The translations under genes and the position numbers were made by a program. From Ensifer sp. USDA 6670 (lineage in GTDB: Bacteria > Pseudomonadota > Alphaproteobacteria > Rhizobiales > Rhizobiaceae), in contig ATWE01000006.1 of NCBI GenBank assembly GCA_000421085.1, positions 124,001-188,000 on the forward strand: a stretch of 64,000 bases of DNA, written 5' to 3'. Under the pieces are notes generated by a model. That model was not told the DNA's origin, searched no databases, and saw nothing but the letters and a program-made list of their open reading frames with translations. This document shows positions 37,406 through 47,097 of the stretch, piece by piece. Positions within the stretch are counted from its first letter, which is position 1. Each line of letters begins with the position of its first letter.

Positions 37406-38119
37406 TCAGTCCGTCACGGAACCCAGTGTCGACGTCATGTCGTCCTTCGGCCGTTCGCCCTGCGGTTGGGCGCCTGTCGCCATGTAGTAGATCGTTTCGG
37501 CGATGTTGGTCGCGTGATCGCCGATACGCTCGATGTTCTTGGCGCAGAAAAGAAGATGCGTGCACGGCGTGATGTTGCGCGGATCTTCCATCATATAGGT
37601 CAGCAGTTCCCGGAACAGCGAAGTGTAGATCGCATCGATCTCTTCATCGCGTTCGCGAATGCTGTTCGCCTTTTCCGGCGAACGGGAGGCGTAGACGTCC
37701 AGGACTTCCTTCAACTGAACGAGTGCGAGCTCTGCCAGGTGTTCGAGGCCGCGCGCAAGCTTGCGCGGTATGCCTGAACCGGCAACGGCAATCACGCGCT
37801 TTGCGGTGTTCTTGCCGAGGTCGCCTACGCGCTCCAGGTCGGCGGCGATACGGATAGAACCCATGATCTCCCGCAGATCCGAGGCCATGGGCTGGCGTTT
37901 GGCAATGGTGACGATCGCCTTTTCGCCGATCTGCCGCTCCGCGTCGTCCAGAATGGTGTCGTCGGAGATCACCTTCTGGGCGAGAGCAAGATCGGAATTG
38001 ACGAGCGCACGGACGGAATCCGCGACCATCTGCTCGGCGAGACCGCCCATCTCGGAGATGCGGCGCGTGAGATACTTCAACTCTTCGTCGAAGGCGGACA
38101 TGATGTGTGCGTGAGACAT
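37406..38119 (-). CDS. phoU: Phosphate signalling protein PhoU
   Basis: A 237-residue all-helical PhoU with two related three-helix bundles. The metal-binding type motifs are 'RIAADLERVGDLGKNTAKRV' in the first half and 'CAKNIERIGDHATNIAETIYY' in the second (E/DxxxD pattern). PhoU restrains PhoR signalling when the Pst transporter senses enough phosphate. ATG 38119 ('MSHAHIMSAFDEEL') is preferred because it begins the conserved N-terminus and has an AGGAAACG SD. It is located between pstB and phoB, 88 bp after pstB. Confidence 0.96.
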   Translation of the reverse strand: MSHAHIMSAFDEELKYLTRRISEMGGLAEQMVADSVRALVNSDLALAQKVISDDTILDDAERQIGEKAIVTIAKRQPMASDLREIMGSIRIAADLERVGDLGKNTAKRVIAVAGSGIPRKLARGLEHLAELALVQLKEVLDVYASRSPEKANSIRERDEEIDAIYTSLFRELLTYMMEDPRNITPCTHLLFCAKNIERIGDHATNIAETIYYMATGAQPQGERPKDDMTSTLGSVTD

Positions 38120-38207
38120 ATTCGTTTCCTCGGGAGACGCGCTGTTCTGAATGGGCTCGGTCGATCTTAAGCCGGGAGAGACGGAAAAGCGCCGCCCCTC
38201 TCCGCCA

Positions 38208-39023
38208 TCAGCCGAAACGGCCCATGATGTAGTCCTGGGTGCGCTGATCGTCCGGGTTGGTGAACATTTTGTCGGTATCGTTCTCCTCGACGAGATTGCC
38301 GAGATGGAACATGGCCGTGCGCTGCGACACACGCGCCGCCTGCTGCATCGAGTGGGTGACGATCACGATGGTGAAATTCGCCCGCAATTCGTGGATGAGT
38401 TCCTCGACCTTCGCGGTCGCGATAGGATCGAGCGCCGAGCAGGGCTCGTCCATCAGGATAACTTCCGGGCTGACCGCGACGGCGCGGGCGATGCAGAGGC
38501 GCTGCTGCTGACCACCGGAAAGTCCGGTGCCCGGCTCCTGCAGCCGATCCTTCACCTCGTTCCAGAGCCCGGCCTTCTGCAGGCTCGTTTCCACGACCTC
38601 GTCGAGTTCGGCCTTGGTGCGGGCCAGGCCATGGATGCGCGGCCCGTAGGAGACATTGTCGTAGATCGACTTCGGAAACGGATTGGGTTTCTGGAACACC
38701 ATGCCGACGCGGGCACGCAATTCCACCACGTCGATCGACGGATCGTAGATATCGTCCTCGTCGAGCGTGATCTTGCCGGTCACGCGGCAGTTCTCGATCG
38801 TGTCGTTCATGCGGTTTAAAGTGCGCAGAAACGTCGATTTGCCGCAACCGGAGGGACCGATCAGCGCCGTGACCGTGTTCTCGCGGATGTTGAGATTGAC
38901 GTCGAAGAGCGCGCGCTTCTCGCCGTAATAGACCGACACATCATTGCCGATCATCTTGTAAGGCACCGTATTCATTTTCTGGTCAAGAGCCTTTTCGACT
39001 GCAGCTTCCGACATGATGTTCAT
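38208..39023 (-). CDS. pstB: Phosphate ABC transporter ATP-binding protein PstB
   Basis: A 271-residue ABC ATPase. The motifs are Walker A 'GPSGCGKST', the signature '[14 protein letters not shown]', Walker B '[13 protein letters not shown]' and the switch His in '[15 protein letters not shown]'. The PstB-specific '[16 protein letters not shown]' and '[19 protein letters not shown]' segments make the assignment firm. It powers phosphate uptake with PstC and PstA. ATG 39023 (SD GGTAAGA) is 13 bp after the pstA stop. Confidence 0.97.
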   Translation of the reverse strand: MNIMSEAAVEKALDQKMNTVPYKMIGNDVSVYYGEKRALFDVNLNIRENTVTALIGPSGCGKSTFLRTLNRMNDTIENCRVTGKITLDEDDIYDPSIDVVELRARVGMVFQKPNPFPKSIYDNVSYGPRIHGLARTKAELDEVVETSLQKAGLWNEVKDRLQEPGTGLSGGQQQRLCIARAVAVSPEVILMDEPCSALDPIATAKVEELIHELRANFTIVIVTHSMQQAARVSQRTAMFHLGNLVEENDTDKMFTNPDDQRTQDYIMGRFG

Positions 39024-39036
39024 AGTTCTTACCCCA

Positions 39037-40359
39037 CTACCAGCGACGCTCAAAGCGACGCCGCAAGAGAATTGCGCCGAGATTCATGAAGATGAGAAAG
39101 ATCAGGAGAATGATGATCGCTCCGGACGTACGCTCGACGAAGGCACGCTCGGCCTCGTTCGCCCACATGTAGATTTGCACCGGCAGCGCCGTGGATGGCT
39201 CCAGCGGCGACCCCGGAAAGTCGACCACGAAGGCGACCATGCCGATCAGAAGCAGCGGCGCCGTTTCGCCCAGCGCATGGGCGAGGCCGATGATCGTGCC
39301 GGTCAGGATCCCGGGCATGGCAAGCGGCAGCACGTGGTGGAAGATGGTCTGCATCTTCGATGCGCCGAGGCCGAGTGCGGCGGAGCGGATCGACGGAGGC
39401 ACAGCCTTCAGGGCCGCCCTGGTAGCGATGATGATCGTCGGTAGCGTCATCAGCGTCAGCACGAAGGCGCCGACGAGTGCTGCCGAGCGCGGCATGCCCG
39501 CGAAGTTGACGAAGACGGCAAGCCCGAGGAGGCCGTAAACGATGGACGGTACGGCCGCCAGATTGTTGATGTTCACCTCGATCAGGTCCGTCAGCCGGTT
39601 TTTCGGCGCGAACTCCTCGAGATAGATGGAGGCGGCGACGCCGATCGGCAGCGACAGCACGAGGACGATCAGCATCATGTAGAGCGAGCCGAGAAGGGCG
39701 ACGCCGACACCCGCCGCTTCAGGCCGGCTCGACGCGCCAAAGGTGAAGATGCCGGTGTTGAAGCTCTTCTTGAGCACGCCGACCTCGGCAAGCTGGTTCA
39801 TCCACGCGACCTGCTCATCCTTGACCTTGCGTTTGGTTTCGTCGACCGACAGATCGATCTGGCCCTTGAACGCGGAGTCGATGTTCGCCTCGGCAAGCAG
39901 GGTGACGGGAATCGTCCTGCCGATCACCGACGGATCGGCGACGACTATGTCACGCAGTTGCGTCCGGGCGCTGGCGGAGACCATGTCGGTCGCCTGCTTC
40001 ACCAGCGGTCGCTTCGACGGATCGAGGCCGAGCTGCTTTACCAGAGCCTCACGCACCAGCAGCGGGTAGTTGGCCGTATAGAGTTGTTTCGGATCGGTCG
40101 CCCGTTCGTTCTTCGGATCGATCACCTTCTCGGAAAACTCGATCGGCAACGTGATCGTCGTCTGCTGGAAGGCGGTATAGCCCTTCGAAACGACGCTCCA
40201 GAGGAGAACCGCGAGGAAGAACAGACCGATGGAGATGGCGCTGATGCCGAAGGCACGGAAGCGACGCTCCGCCGCGTAACGGCGCTTGATGCCGATATCT
40301 CGTCGGCTTGCGGCAGGTCGGGTGGAGACCCTTACCGTCGGGGAGGCAAATTCGGTCAT
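39037..40359 (-). CDS. pstA: Phosphate ABC transporter permease PstA
   Basis: A 440-residue permease, longer than the roughly 300-residue E. coli PstA because of a long periplasmic insert after the first membrane helix (about residues 60-200). The ABC permease domain follows with '[18 protein letters not shown]', the loop '[46 protein letters not shown]' and a C-terminal helix. The long form is common in rhizobia. Its ATG overlaps the pstC stop by 4 bp (ATGA), so translation is coupled. Confidence 0.96.
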   Translation of the reverse strand: MTEFASPTVRVSTRPAASRRDIGIKRRYAAERRFRAFGISAISIGLFFLAVLLWSVVSKGYTAFQQTTITLPIEFSEKVIDPKNERATDPKQLYTANYPLLVREALVKQLGLDPSKRPLVKQATDMVSASARTQLRDIVVADPSVIGRTIPVTLLAEANIDSAFKGQIDLSVDETKRKVKDEQVAWMNQLAEVGVLKKSFNTGIFTFGASSRPEAAGVGVALLGSLYMMLIVLVLSLPIGVAASIYLEEFAPKNRLTDLIEVNINNLAAVPSIVYGLLGLAVFVNFAGMPRSAALVGAFVLTLMTLPTIIIATRAALKAVPPSIRSAALGLGASKMQTIFHHVLPLAMPGILTGTIIGLAHALGETAPLLLIGMVAFVVDFPGSPLEPSTALPVQIYMWANEAERAFVERTSGAIIILLIFLIFMNLGAILLRRRFERRW

Positions 40360-41840
40360 TCGTACTGTTCCCGATATTTGCGCACGATGTAGAGCGCATA
40401 GATGTTGAGGCCGAGCGTGATGACGAAGAGCGTGATGCCGAGCGCAAATGCGACCAGCGTCTGCGGCGAGGTGAATTCGAGGTCGCCCGTCAGCTGATTG
40501 ACGATCTTGACCGTCACCGTGGTCATCGGCTCGAGGGGGTTCAATTGCATGCGCGCCGCGACACCGGCAGCGAGCACGACGATCATCGTCTCGCCCACCG
40601 CGCGCGATGCCGTCAAAAGCAGCGCGCCGACGATGCCGGGAAGTGCTGCAGGCAGGATCACCTTCTTCACCGTTTCCGAGCGCGTCGCACCGAGGCCGAG
40701 CGAACCGTCACGCAACGCCCGCGGCACCTGGGTGATGATGTCGTCCGACAATGACGAAACGAACGGGATGAGCATGATGCCCATGACGATGCCGGCGGTT
40801 ATGACGCTCTGGGCCTGAATGAAGTTCTGGTAGTTGCCGGTGACGAGACCGTTCAGCTGCGCTGAGATATCGCGCAGGAAAGGTCCCACAGTGACCAGCG
40901 CGAAGAAGCCGTAGACGATCGTCGGGATGCCGGCGAGCACTTCCAGAAGAGGCTTGGCTGTGGAACGCAGCCGCGGGCTCGCATATTCGGCCATGTAGAT
41001 GGCGGCGAAGAGCCCGATCGGTACCGCGAAAAGCATCGCCACGAAGGCAATATACAGCGTGCCTGCAAGCAGCGGCAGCAGGCCGAACTGGCCCGACGCG
41101 CCGCCGCTCCCGGCCCCCGCGAAGCGCGGGTCCCAGACCGTGCCGAAGAAGAACTCGAAGGGCGGCACCATCGTGAAGAAGCGGCCCGCCTCCGAGAGCA
41201 TCGAGGCGACGATGCCGACCGTCGTCAGAATGGCTATGGAAGAGGCTACGATGAGCGAGCCGAGCATGACGCGCTCCACCCGGTTGCGGGCACGGAAACG
41301 GACGTCGATATTGCGGATTGCAAAGAGTCCGCCGGCAACAGAAACGAGCAGCACGATGGCGCTCATCAGCCAGCGGCTATATTGCCGCATCGCATTGAAC
41401 TGCTGGGCGGACTGGATCATGTAAGGCTCGCCCTCGCCGGCGAGCGCCACGCCCTTGGCGGCCAGGGCTTCCCGCATGTTGGTCGAGCCGTTCTCGATTG
41501 CAGCGATCTCATCCGCATTCAGGCGCCCGAAGCCCGCGGCCACTGACTTGACCTGACCGAGGGCGAGCTGAACGGTGGCTGCCCCCTGGTTTTGAACCGG
41601 TTCCGGAAGCGACGAGCGAACGGTGTAATCGATATAGATCGGAGCGACGATGAGCCATACCGCAAGCAGAAGAAGAGCCGGCAGCATCGCCCAGATGGCC
41701 ACGTAGCTGCCGTGATATCCGGGCAGGGAATGCAGGCTGGCGAGCTTGCCTGCGGACCGGGTGAACGAGCGGGCGCGACCGGCAAGAAACGCAATGAAAC
41801 CGATCAAAGCGATGATCAGGAGAAGGAGCGAAGTACTCAT
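40356..41840 (-). CDS. pstC: Phosphate ABC transporter permease PstC, intact
   Basis: A 494-residue permease with an N-terminal membrane pair and a periplasmic insert. The permease domain has 'VPIGLFAAIYMAEYASPRLRSTAKPLLEVLAGIPTIVYGFFA' and the coupling loop 'LGLGATRSETVKKVILPAALPGIVGALLLTASRAVGETM'. The reading frame is unbroken. From memory, the S. meliloti reference strain 1021 carries a pstC frameshift, so this sequence is either another strain or species, or the repaired allele. ATG 41840 is preferred over GTG 41846 for its SD spacing (GGAG, 9 nt). Confidence 0.96.
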   Translation of the reverse strand: MSTSLLLLIIALIGFIAFLAGRARSFTRSAGKLASLHSLPGYHGSYVAIWAMLPALLLLAVWLIVAPIYIDYTVRSSLPEPVQNQGAATVQLALGQVKSVAAGFGRLNADEIAAIENGSTNMREALAAKGVALAGEGEPYMIQSAQQFNAMRQYSRWLMSAIVLLVSVAGGLFAIRNIDVRFRARNRVERVMLGSLIVASSIAILTTVGIVASMLSEAGRFFTMVPPFEFFFGTVWDPRFAGAGSGGASGQFGLLPLLAGTLYIAFVAMLFAVPIGLFAAIYMAEYASPRLRSTAKPLLEVLAGIPTIVYGFFALVTVGPFLRDISAQLNGLVTGNYQNFIQAQSVITAGIVMGIMLIPFVSSLSDDIITQVPRALRDGSLGLGATRSETVKKVILPAALPGIVGALLLTASRAVGETMIVVLAAGVAARMQLNPLEPMTTVTVKIVNQLTGDLEFTSPQTLVAFALGITLFVITLGLNIYALYIVRKYREQYE

Positions 41841-41892
41841 TGGCACGTCTCCGCGACAGGCTTGTCATAAGCCCCGGCAATTCAAAGAATGC

Positions 41893-41920
41893 GGCTCCGG
41901 CGCCATGAAGCGCCGGAGCC
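41893..41920 (-). other. GC-rich hairpin between pstS and pstC
   Basis: GGCTCCGGCGC (41893-41903) and GCGCCGGAGCC (41910-41920) form an 11-bp perfect stem with a 6-nt loop. There is only a weak T-rich tail in the transcript direction. Such intercistronic hairpins after the binding-protein gene usually stabilise its mRNA and lower expression of the permease genes. Confidence 0.7.
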
Positions 41921-41928
41921 TGTCATGA

Positions 41929-42963
41929 TCAGAGCAGGTTGCCTGCCTCGAAGGACGTGCGGATCTCCTCGCGCTCGGCGTCCGGAGCGGCGACGAGGCC
42001 GTATTCGGCGAGCGGGCTTTCGGGGCCGATCATCTGATCGTCAACGAAGAATTCGACATATTCCTTGAGGCCCGGAATTACGCCGATGTGAGCCTTCTTG
42101 ACGTAGAAGAACAGGGGGCGGGAAACCGGATATTCGCCGGAAGCGATCGTCTCCGTCGAGGGAACGATGCCGTTGACCGTCGCGACCTTCAGCTTGTCGG
42201 CGTTGTTTTCGTAGAAGGACAGGCCGAAGACCCCAATGCCGTTCTTGTTCGAAGCGATGCGCGCCAGCGTTTCGGTGTAGTCGCCGTCGATGTCGACGGC
42301 CATGCCGTCCTTGCGTACGGCCACGCACTTGCTGTGCTGCTGCTTTTCATCGCTGACGGCGGTCTTGATGACGTCCTGAGCACCGGAGTCCTTGCAGCCG
42401 GCAGCGAGGATCTTCTCTTCGAAGACTTCGCGGGTACCGTGCTTCTCGCCCGGAATATAGGCGGCGATTTCGGCGTCCGGCAGCGAAGCGTCGACTTCCG
42501 ACCACTTCTTGTAAGGATTGGCGACGAGCTTGCCGTCGACAACGATTTCGGCGGCGAGCGCCTTGTAGAGGTACTCCGGCTTCAGAGCGAGGTCGGCATT
42601 GCCGGCGTCGGTGGCGAAGACGATGCCGTCGTAGCCGATCTTCACTTCCTGGATCTCGGTCACGCCGGCAGCCTTGCAGGCCTCGACTTCGCTGTCCTTG
42701 ATCTTGCGCGAAGAGTTGGCGATATCGATCGTGTCTTCGCCCACGCCCTTGCAGAATTCCTTCAGGCCGGCAGAGGAGCCGCCGGACTCGACCACCGGCG
42801 TCTTGAAGTCGGGGAATGTCTCGCCGAAGTTCTCCGCAACGATCTTGGCATAGGGAAGAACGGTCGAGGAGCCGGCGACCTGGATCTGGTCGCGAGCCGC
42901 TGCAGCGCCCGCGAAGGCGGCGGATGCAATCAGCGCCGCTACAGTGAGTTTAAGAGATTTCAT
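41929..42963 (-). CDS. pstS: Phosphate-binding protein PstS
   Basis: A 344-residue periplasmic binding protein. The signal peptide (about 1-23) ends 'AGAAAARDQ'. Phosphate-loop segments are 'QVAGSSTVLPYAKIV' and 'ESGGSSAGLKEFCKGVGEDTIDIANSSRKI', and 'AYIPGEKHGTREVFE' and 'GIGVFGLSFYENNAD' follow. It delivers phosphate to PstCA at the inner membrane. It is preceded by a PHO box at 43065-43093, about 102 bp before its ATG, which has a GGGAGAAC SD. Confidence 0.96.
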   Translation of the reverse strand: MKSLKLTVAALIASAAFAGAAAARDQIQVAGSSTVLPYAKIVAENFGETFPDFKTPVVESGGSSAGLKEFCKGVGEDTIDIANSSRKIKDSEVEACKAAGVTEIQEVKIGYDGIVFATDAGNADLALKPEYLYKALAAEIVVDGKLVANPYKKWSEVDASLPDAEIAAYIPGEKHGTREVFEEKILAAGCKDSGAQDVIKTAVSDEKQQHSKCVAVRKDGMAVDIDGDYTETLARIASNKNGIGVFGLSFYENNADKLKVATVNGIVPSTETIASGEYPVSRPLFFYVKKAHIGVIPGLKEYVEFFVDDQMIGPESPLAEYGLVAAPDAEREEIRTSFEAGNLL

Positions 42964-43064
42964 GATGTTCTCCCGGAATGGGCTTGTGTTGGTGCGCCAG
43001 GGTTCGGCGCTCTCTTCGCCGTTTCATCGGCGCCCCTAGTTAGCCGCCGACGACCACAGCTTTT

Positions 43065-43093
43065 ATGTCAGTTCAGTGAAACATTTATGACAG
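43065..43093 (-). promoter_or_regulatory. PHO box before pstS, three half-sites
   Basis: Read on the minus strand, CTGTCAT, GTTTCAC and CTGACAT stand in register with 4-bp spacers (AAAT and TGAA). That is the 11-bp periodic repeat bound by PhoB. It lies in the phoR-pstS gap and should drive pstSCAB-phoUB under phosphate starvation. Confidence 0.92.
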
Positions 43094-43153
43094 GCTAACA
43101 TGCTGAAAATGCGGCACGATTTTCTCGGCGCACCATTTCAGCGCGGCGTCGTG

Positions 43154-44416
43154 TCAGAAGCGGACCTTGAAGACCGTGCCCTTCCCCACCTCCGAATGGA
43201 TAAGCAGGCGGGCGCGGTGACGCGTGAGGATGTGCTTGACGATTGCGAGGCCCAGCCCGGTGCCTTTCTTCGACCGGCTCGCTTCGACATTGACCCGATA
43301 GAAGCGCTCGGTGATGCGCGGGACGTGCTCTGCAGGTATTCCCGGGCCGTGGTCGGTAACCGTCACCTCCGCCTGATGACCGTTCCCGCCGGTCAGCCGG
43401 ACATCGACCTGCTTGCCTTCCTGCCCGTATTTGCAGGCATTCTCGATCAGGTTTTCGAAGACCTCCACCAATTCGTCCCGATCCCCCTGGACGAAAACCG
43501 GCATCTGCGGCACCTCGAGCGCGATCGTCACGTCGAGTTCGCCCGCAAGCGGCGCCAGGCTGTCGCGCACATGTCCGAGCAGCGGCCCGAGATCGACGGC
43601 ATCGTCCGGCGCGATGTGCGACTTCAGCTCGAGCCGCGACAGCGACAATAGGTCGTCCACGAGCCGGCTCATGCGCGTGACCTGCTCGTGCATGATGCCG
43701 AAGAATTTTTCCTGGGCCTTCCGGTCGTCGCGGGCGGGGCCTTGCAGCGTCTCGATGAAACCGCGCAGCGATGCGAGCGGCGTGCGCAGCTCATGGCTGG
43801 CATTGGCGACGAAGTCGGAGCGCATCCGGTCGATGCGGCGGGCCTGCGAGATATCGCGATAGGTCAGCAGGAAAATGCGCCGGCCGGAAACGTCGGAGCC
43901 GATGTCCACTGGCGCGACGCGAACTACGTAGACCGCCTCCGAAGGCAGCCTTTCGGCATGCTCGATCTGGTTGACCTTGCCTGTCGCGATCGTCTCGCGC
44001 ACCATGTCGAGAATGCCGGGCGAGCGGACGCGGGCGGAAAGATAGCTGTCCTGAGGGATAGTTCCGAAGGCCTTCTCGGCGGCGACGTTCTGGAAGACGA
44101 CGGTCTCGTCGGCCGCTACGACGAGTACCGGCATGTCCAGCGCGTCGAGCAGCGGAGCAAGCGGGTCGGCCTCGGTTTCCACGGCGGCGCCGACGCTCGC
44201 CGGCGCTGCCTGCACGGGCGGTGCCCCCCGGTTGAGGATGGCCGCGACGAGCACGATCCAGAAAGGCAGGACGGCCAGCGGATGGATGCCCGCGAGCGCG
44301 GCGAGCAAGGCGAGCGCGACGGACAGGCCGAGAAGCCCGCGCTCCGCCTTCAGCCTCGGCAGCAGGGTGCGCCAGAACACCTTCGCGCCATCCAACACGA
44401 TATCCTCGTCCCTCAA
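43154..44416 (-). CDS. phoR: Phosphate regulon sensor histidine kinase PhoR
   Basis: A 420-residue membrane kinase. Two N-terminal transmembrane segments (about 20-60) are followed by a PAS-like domain ('[28 protein letters not shown]'). The phospho-acceptor His lies in '[20 protein letters not shown]' (about 208), and the ATPase domain has 'LIENACKYG', 'DHGPGIP' and '[13 protein letters not shown]'. It phosphorylates PhoB when Pst/PhoU signal low phosphate. The start is TTG 44416, supported by GGAGG 7 nt upstream. It is divergent from ppk2. Confidence 0.93.
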   Translation of the reverse strand: MRDEDIVLDGAKVFWRTLLPRLKAERGLLGLSVALALLAALAGIHPLAVLPFWIVLVAAILNRGAPPVQAAPASVGAAVETEADPLAPLLDALDMPVLVVAADETVVFQNVAAEKAFGTIPQDSYLSARVRSPGILDMVRETIATGKVNQIEHAERLPSEAVYVVRVAPVDIGSDVSGRRIFLLTYRDISQARRIDRMRSDFVANASHELRTPLASLRGFIETLQGPARDDRKAQEKFFGIMHEQVTRMSRLVDDLLSLSRLELKSHIAPDDAVDLGPLLGHVRDSLAPLAGELDVTIALEVPQMPVFVQGDRDELVEVFENLIENACKYGQEGKQVDVRLTGGNGHQAEVTVTDHGPGIPAEHVPRITERFYRVNVEASRSKKGTGLGLAIVKHILTRHRARLLIHSEVGKGTVFKVRF

Positions 44417-44624
44417 TTCGCTGCCTCCTGCACTGACTGCTGCTGATCAAGCCAGCGGTTCGGATGTTGCAGAGGTGAGGATAACCGCCTCAAAGCCTCC
44501 TTCCGAATCCGGCCATAAGGGCGCAGAGATAGCGTTGCTTCATGACATGATTTTCACGACATGCTTGAATCCGCAATGTAATTATGGCCTCCTCCGGAGA
44601 AATCAGCGAGCGGGAGGAAGGCGG

Positions 44625-45527
44625 ATGGCACTCGACGAAGCGCCGGCCACAGCAAGGCCGGGGAGCCGGGCGGTCGAATTGGAGGTCGATGGGAAGAGCC
44701 GCATCTTCGACATCGACGATCCGGACTTGCCGAAATGGATCGACGAGGAGGCCTTCCGCTCCGACGATTATCCTTACAAGAAAAAGCTCGATCGGGAGGA
44801 ATACAAAGAAACGCTGACGAAGCTGCAGATCGAACTGGTTAAGGTCCAGTTCTGGATGCAGGCGACCGGCAAGCGCGTGATGGCGGTCTTCGAAGGACGC
44901 GACGCGGCCGGCAAGGGTGGTGCGATCCACGCGACGACAGCCAATATGAACCCCCGCTCCGCGCGCGTCGTCGCACTGACGAAGCCGACGGAGACCGAAA
45001 GGGGCCAGTGGTATTTCCAGCGCTATGTCGCAACCTTCCCGACCGCCGGCGAGTTCGTCCTATTCGACCGCTCCTGGTACAACCGCGCCGGCGTCGAGCA
45101 GGTCATGGGCTTTTGCACCCCAGACCAGTACGAGCAATTCCTCAGAGAGACGCCGCGTTTCGAGGAGATGATCGCGAACGAGGGCATTCACCTCTTCAAG
45201 TTCTGGATCAATATCGGCCGGGAGATGCAATTGAAGCGCTTCCATGACCGTCGCCACGATCCGTTGAAGATCTGGAAGCTTTCGCCGATGGACATCGCGG
45301 CGCTGAACAAGTGGGACGACTACACCGCAAAACGCGACCGTTTGCTGAAGGAAACGCACACGGAGCACGGGGCATGGACGGTCATCCGCGGCAACGACAA
45401 GCGCCGCTCCCGGATCAACGTGATCCGACACATGCTGACGAAGCTCGACTATGACGGCAAGGACGAGGCGGCGATCGGCGAGGTCGACGCAAAAATCCTC
45501 GGCTCCGGCCCCGGCTTTCTCAGGTGA
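44625..45527 (+). CDS. ppk2: Polyphosphate kinase 2 (PPK2), single-domain
   Basis: A 300-residue PPK2. Walker A-type '[14 protein letters not shown]' (about 88), the segment '[13 protein letters not shown]' and the lid region '[39 protein letters not shown]' are all typical. A close homologue at this locus in S. meliloti has been characterised and uses polyphosphate to phosphorylate ADP, from memory. It links polyphosphate stores to nucleotide phosphorylation in the cytosol. Being divergent from phoR fits a phosphate-related role. The SD GGGAGGAAGG precedes ATG 44625; earlier in-frame starts overlap phoR. Confidence 0.95.
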   Translation: MALDEAPATARPGSRAVELEVDGKSRIFDIDDPDLPKWIDEEAFRSDDYPYKKKLDREEYKETLTKLQIELVKVQFWMQATGKRVMAVFEGRDAAGKGGAIHATTANMNPRSARVVALTKPTETERGQWYFQRYVATFPTAGEFVLFDRSWYNRAGVEQVMGFCTPDQYEQFLRETPRFEEMIANEGIHLFKFWINIGREMQLKRFHDRRHDPLKIWKLSPMDIAALNKWDDYTAKRDRLLKETHTEHGAWTVIRGNDKRRSRINVIRHMLTKLDYDGKDEAAIGEVDAKILGSGPGFLR

Positions 45528-45544
45528 TTCCGGCGCGCTGACGA

Positions 45545-46705
45545 TCAGCCGCCCGGCTGCACCCGGATAGCAAAGAGATCGAGGCTGTTGCCGCCGCCGC
45601 TGAGATCGCTGTTGATCACCAGTTTTCCAGGGCTGCTGGGCGTCGAGCCGCGCTCGAAATTGACCTTCAACAGCATGTCGACCCGTTCGTCGTGCACGGT
45701 GAAGCGGTGCCGGCCGCAGTCGCCGAGCGTTGAGAAATCGCATTCGACCGAGAATTCGGTCGCCTTGCCCGGGGCCGCCTGGACCGTCAGGGCAAGTGTC
45801 GACGACTTGCCCGACAGCTGGGCAAGGACATCCGTGGGAATTTCGATCGCCACATCGCCCTCCTTTACGGCCGCTGCCGAAATCAACCGCAGGCGCTCGC
45901 CTGCTTCACCGTCGAATGGTTCCGCGCTGGCGCGCGGCCCAGGCGTGACCGCCGCAGTGTCTCCGGGAGCAAAGACCTCTATCCAATCGCCGGAAAAGCC
46001 TTCCTGGGCGCCGAGCGTCTGCAGGCCGGCCGCGCCGTCGAAATCTTCCGCGTTCACCGTTGCGGGCGGATTGGCGACGCCGGTGTCCGTCGGCGGCCGG
46101 AGCAGGTCGTTCGTCTGAACCCACCAGGCGGCGACCCCGGCCGCCGCGGCAAGCGTCGCGACGATCATCGCATAGGAGAAGAACCGGCTGCGCCTGCGCC
46201 TGCGCGGACGCTGGTCGGCGACGCCGAGATCGGGCGCAGGCGGGGCAGGTTTGCGCGCGGGCTCTATTCTTCCCTCGTCCGCCACCGCTCTGAGCGCCGT
46301 CGGCGAGCCGTCACGTTCGGGACGCAAAGCGCCAAGCCCGCCATCCGCCTGTGCAGGCGGGCTTCCCTCCGGCTTCAACGCCGGCTCGCTCCGTGGCGCG
46401 GCGGCTTCTGGCGCTTCGGGAGCGCGCTCTATCCTGTCGCCCCTCGCCTTCACCTCGCCAAGGCTCACCACCGGAGTCTGAGCGCGGTCCTTCAGGGCGG
46501 CGCGCTCTTCCATCTCGATCGCGCGGATGACCGCTTCGAGCCGGTGACGCTGCACGGAGATGACCTCCGGATCTTCGATCTGCTGCTTCTGTAGACCGTT
46601 CTCCAGCGCCTGACGCGCCGACTGATAGATGCGCGCCCGGATCTCCGCATTGCTTCGATCCGATCTTTCCAGCGCATTCCTGATCGCTGTCTCAAGTCCG
46701 CTCAC
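45545..46705 (-). CDS. Single-pass membrane protein of unknown function, conserved in rhizobia by appearance
   Basis: A 386-residue protein. A helical cytoplasmic region (about 1-90, 'LETAIRNALERSDRSNAEIRARIYQSARQALENGLQKQ') is followed by a disordered Pro/Ala/Glu-rich stretch (about 90-185) and an Arg-rich stop 'RPRRRRRSRFF'. One transmembrane helix ('YAMIVATLAAAAGVAAWW', about 190-208) leads to a periplasmic beta-rich domain with two Cys ('VECDFSTLGDCGRHRFTV') and 'LDLFAIRVQPGG' at the end. I do not recognise a named family. GTG 46705 with AAGGA 6 nt upstream is the start. It is convergent with ppk2. Confidence 0.8.
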   Translation of the reverse strand: MSGLETAIRNALERSDRSNAEIRARIYQSARQALENGLQKQQIEDPEVISVQRHRLEAVIRAIEMEERAALKDRAQTPVVSLGEVKARGDRIERAPEAPEAAAPRSEPALKPEGSPPAQADGGLGALRPERDGSPTALRAVADEGRIEPARKPAPPAPDLGVADQRPRRRRRSRFFSYAMIVATLAAAAGVAAWWVQTNDLLRPPTDTGVANPPATVNAEDFDGAAGLQTLGAQEGFSGDWIEVFAPGDTAAVTPGPRASAEPFDGEAGERLRLISAAAVKEGDVAIEIPTDVLAQLSGKSSTLALTVQAAPGKATEFSVECDFSTLGDCGRHRFTVHDERVDMLLKVNFERGSTPSSPGKLVINSDLSGGGNSLDLFAIRVQPGG

Positions 46706-47048
46706 GTCAAATCCTTCTGCGCGAAGTCTTCCGGTTGCCGCAATGCGTGGCCGGATGTGCCTTTCTCGCGACGAGCCCCACCTCTTCCCGTCACACGCCG
46801 TTGGTTTTATTAGGGATTGGGTAACCGCTGCATTGCGAATCTGCAAGTGCGGCCGCGACTTCGGCCGGTGTTCCCCAGGGAAAACATGGACGAGCGTGGC
46901 CGAATTGCCGGAACACGCACCGTTTTGCGGTATCGCGGCGTCTTATCCGTGGCGCAACGGTCGCTGTTTTCTTCCGGTTGCTGCATGTCTTTCCGAACCG
47001 ATGGACTTGAGCAACCATGCAGTAGGCAAGCGCGTCCGTTGCTGCTAT

Positions 47049-47080
47049 CAGTTTTGACGTTTACGAGAACGTCAAAACTG
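47049..47080. promoter_or_regulatory. Operator-like perfect palindrome before the nitronate monooxygenase gene (site 2 of 3)
   Basis: 13-bp arms (47049-47061 and 47068-47080) pair perfectly around a 6-bp centre; the core is TTGACGTTTACG then AGAACGTCAA. It ends 18 bp before the preferred start codon, so a bound repressor would block transcription or initiation. The rest of the 392-bp gap 46706-47097 shows nothing I recognise. Confidence 0.75.
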
Positions 47081-47097
47081 GGATGGAGATTTTTTCG

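Noticed and set aside
44535-44575. Possible PHO box between phoR and ppk2 (CATGACATGATTTTCACGACAT region)
   Set aside because: TGTCAT-like words occur on the minus strand but are 14 bp apart, not in the 11-bp register of the real box before pstS.
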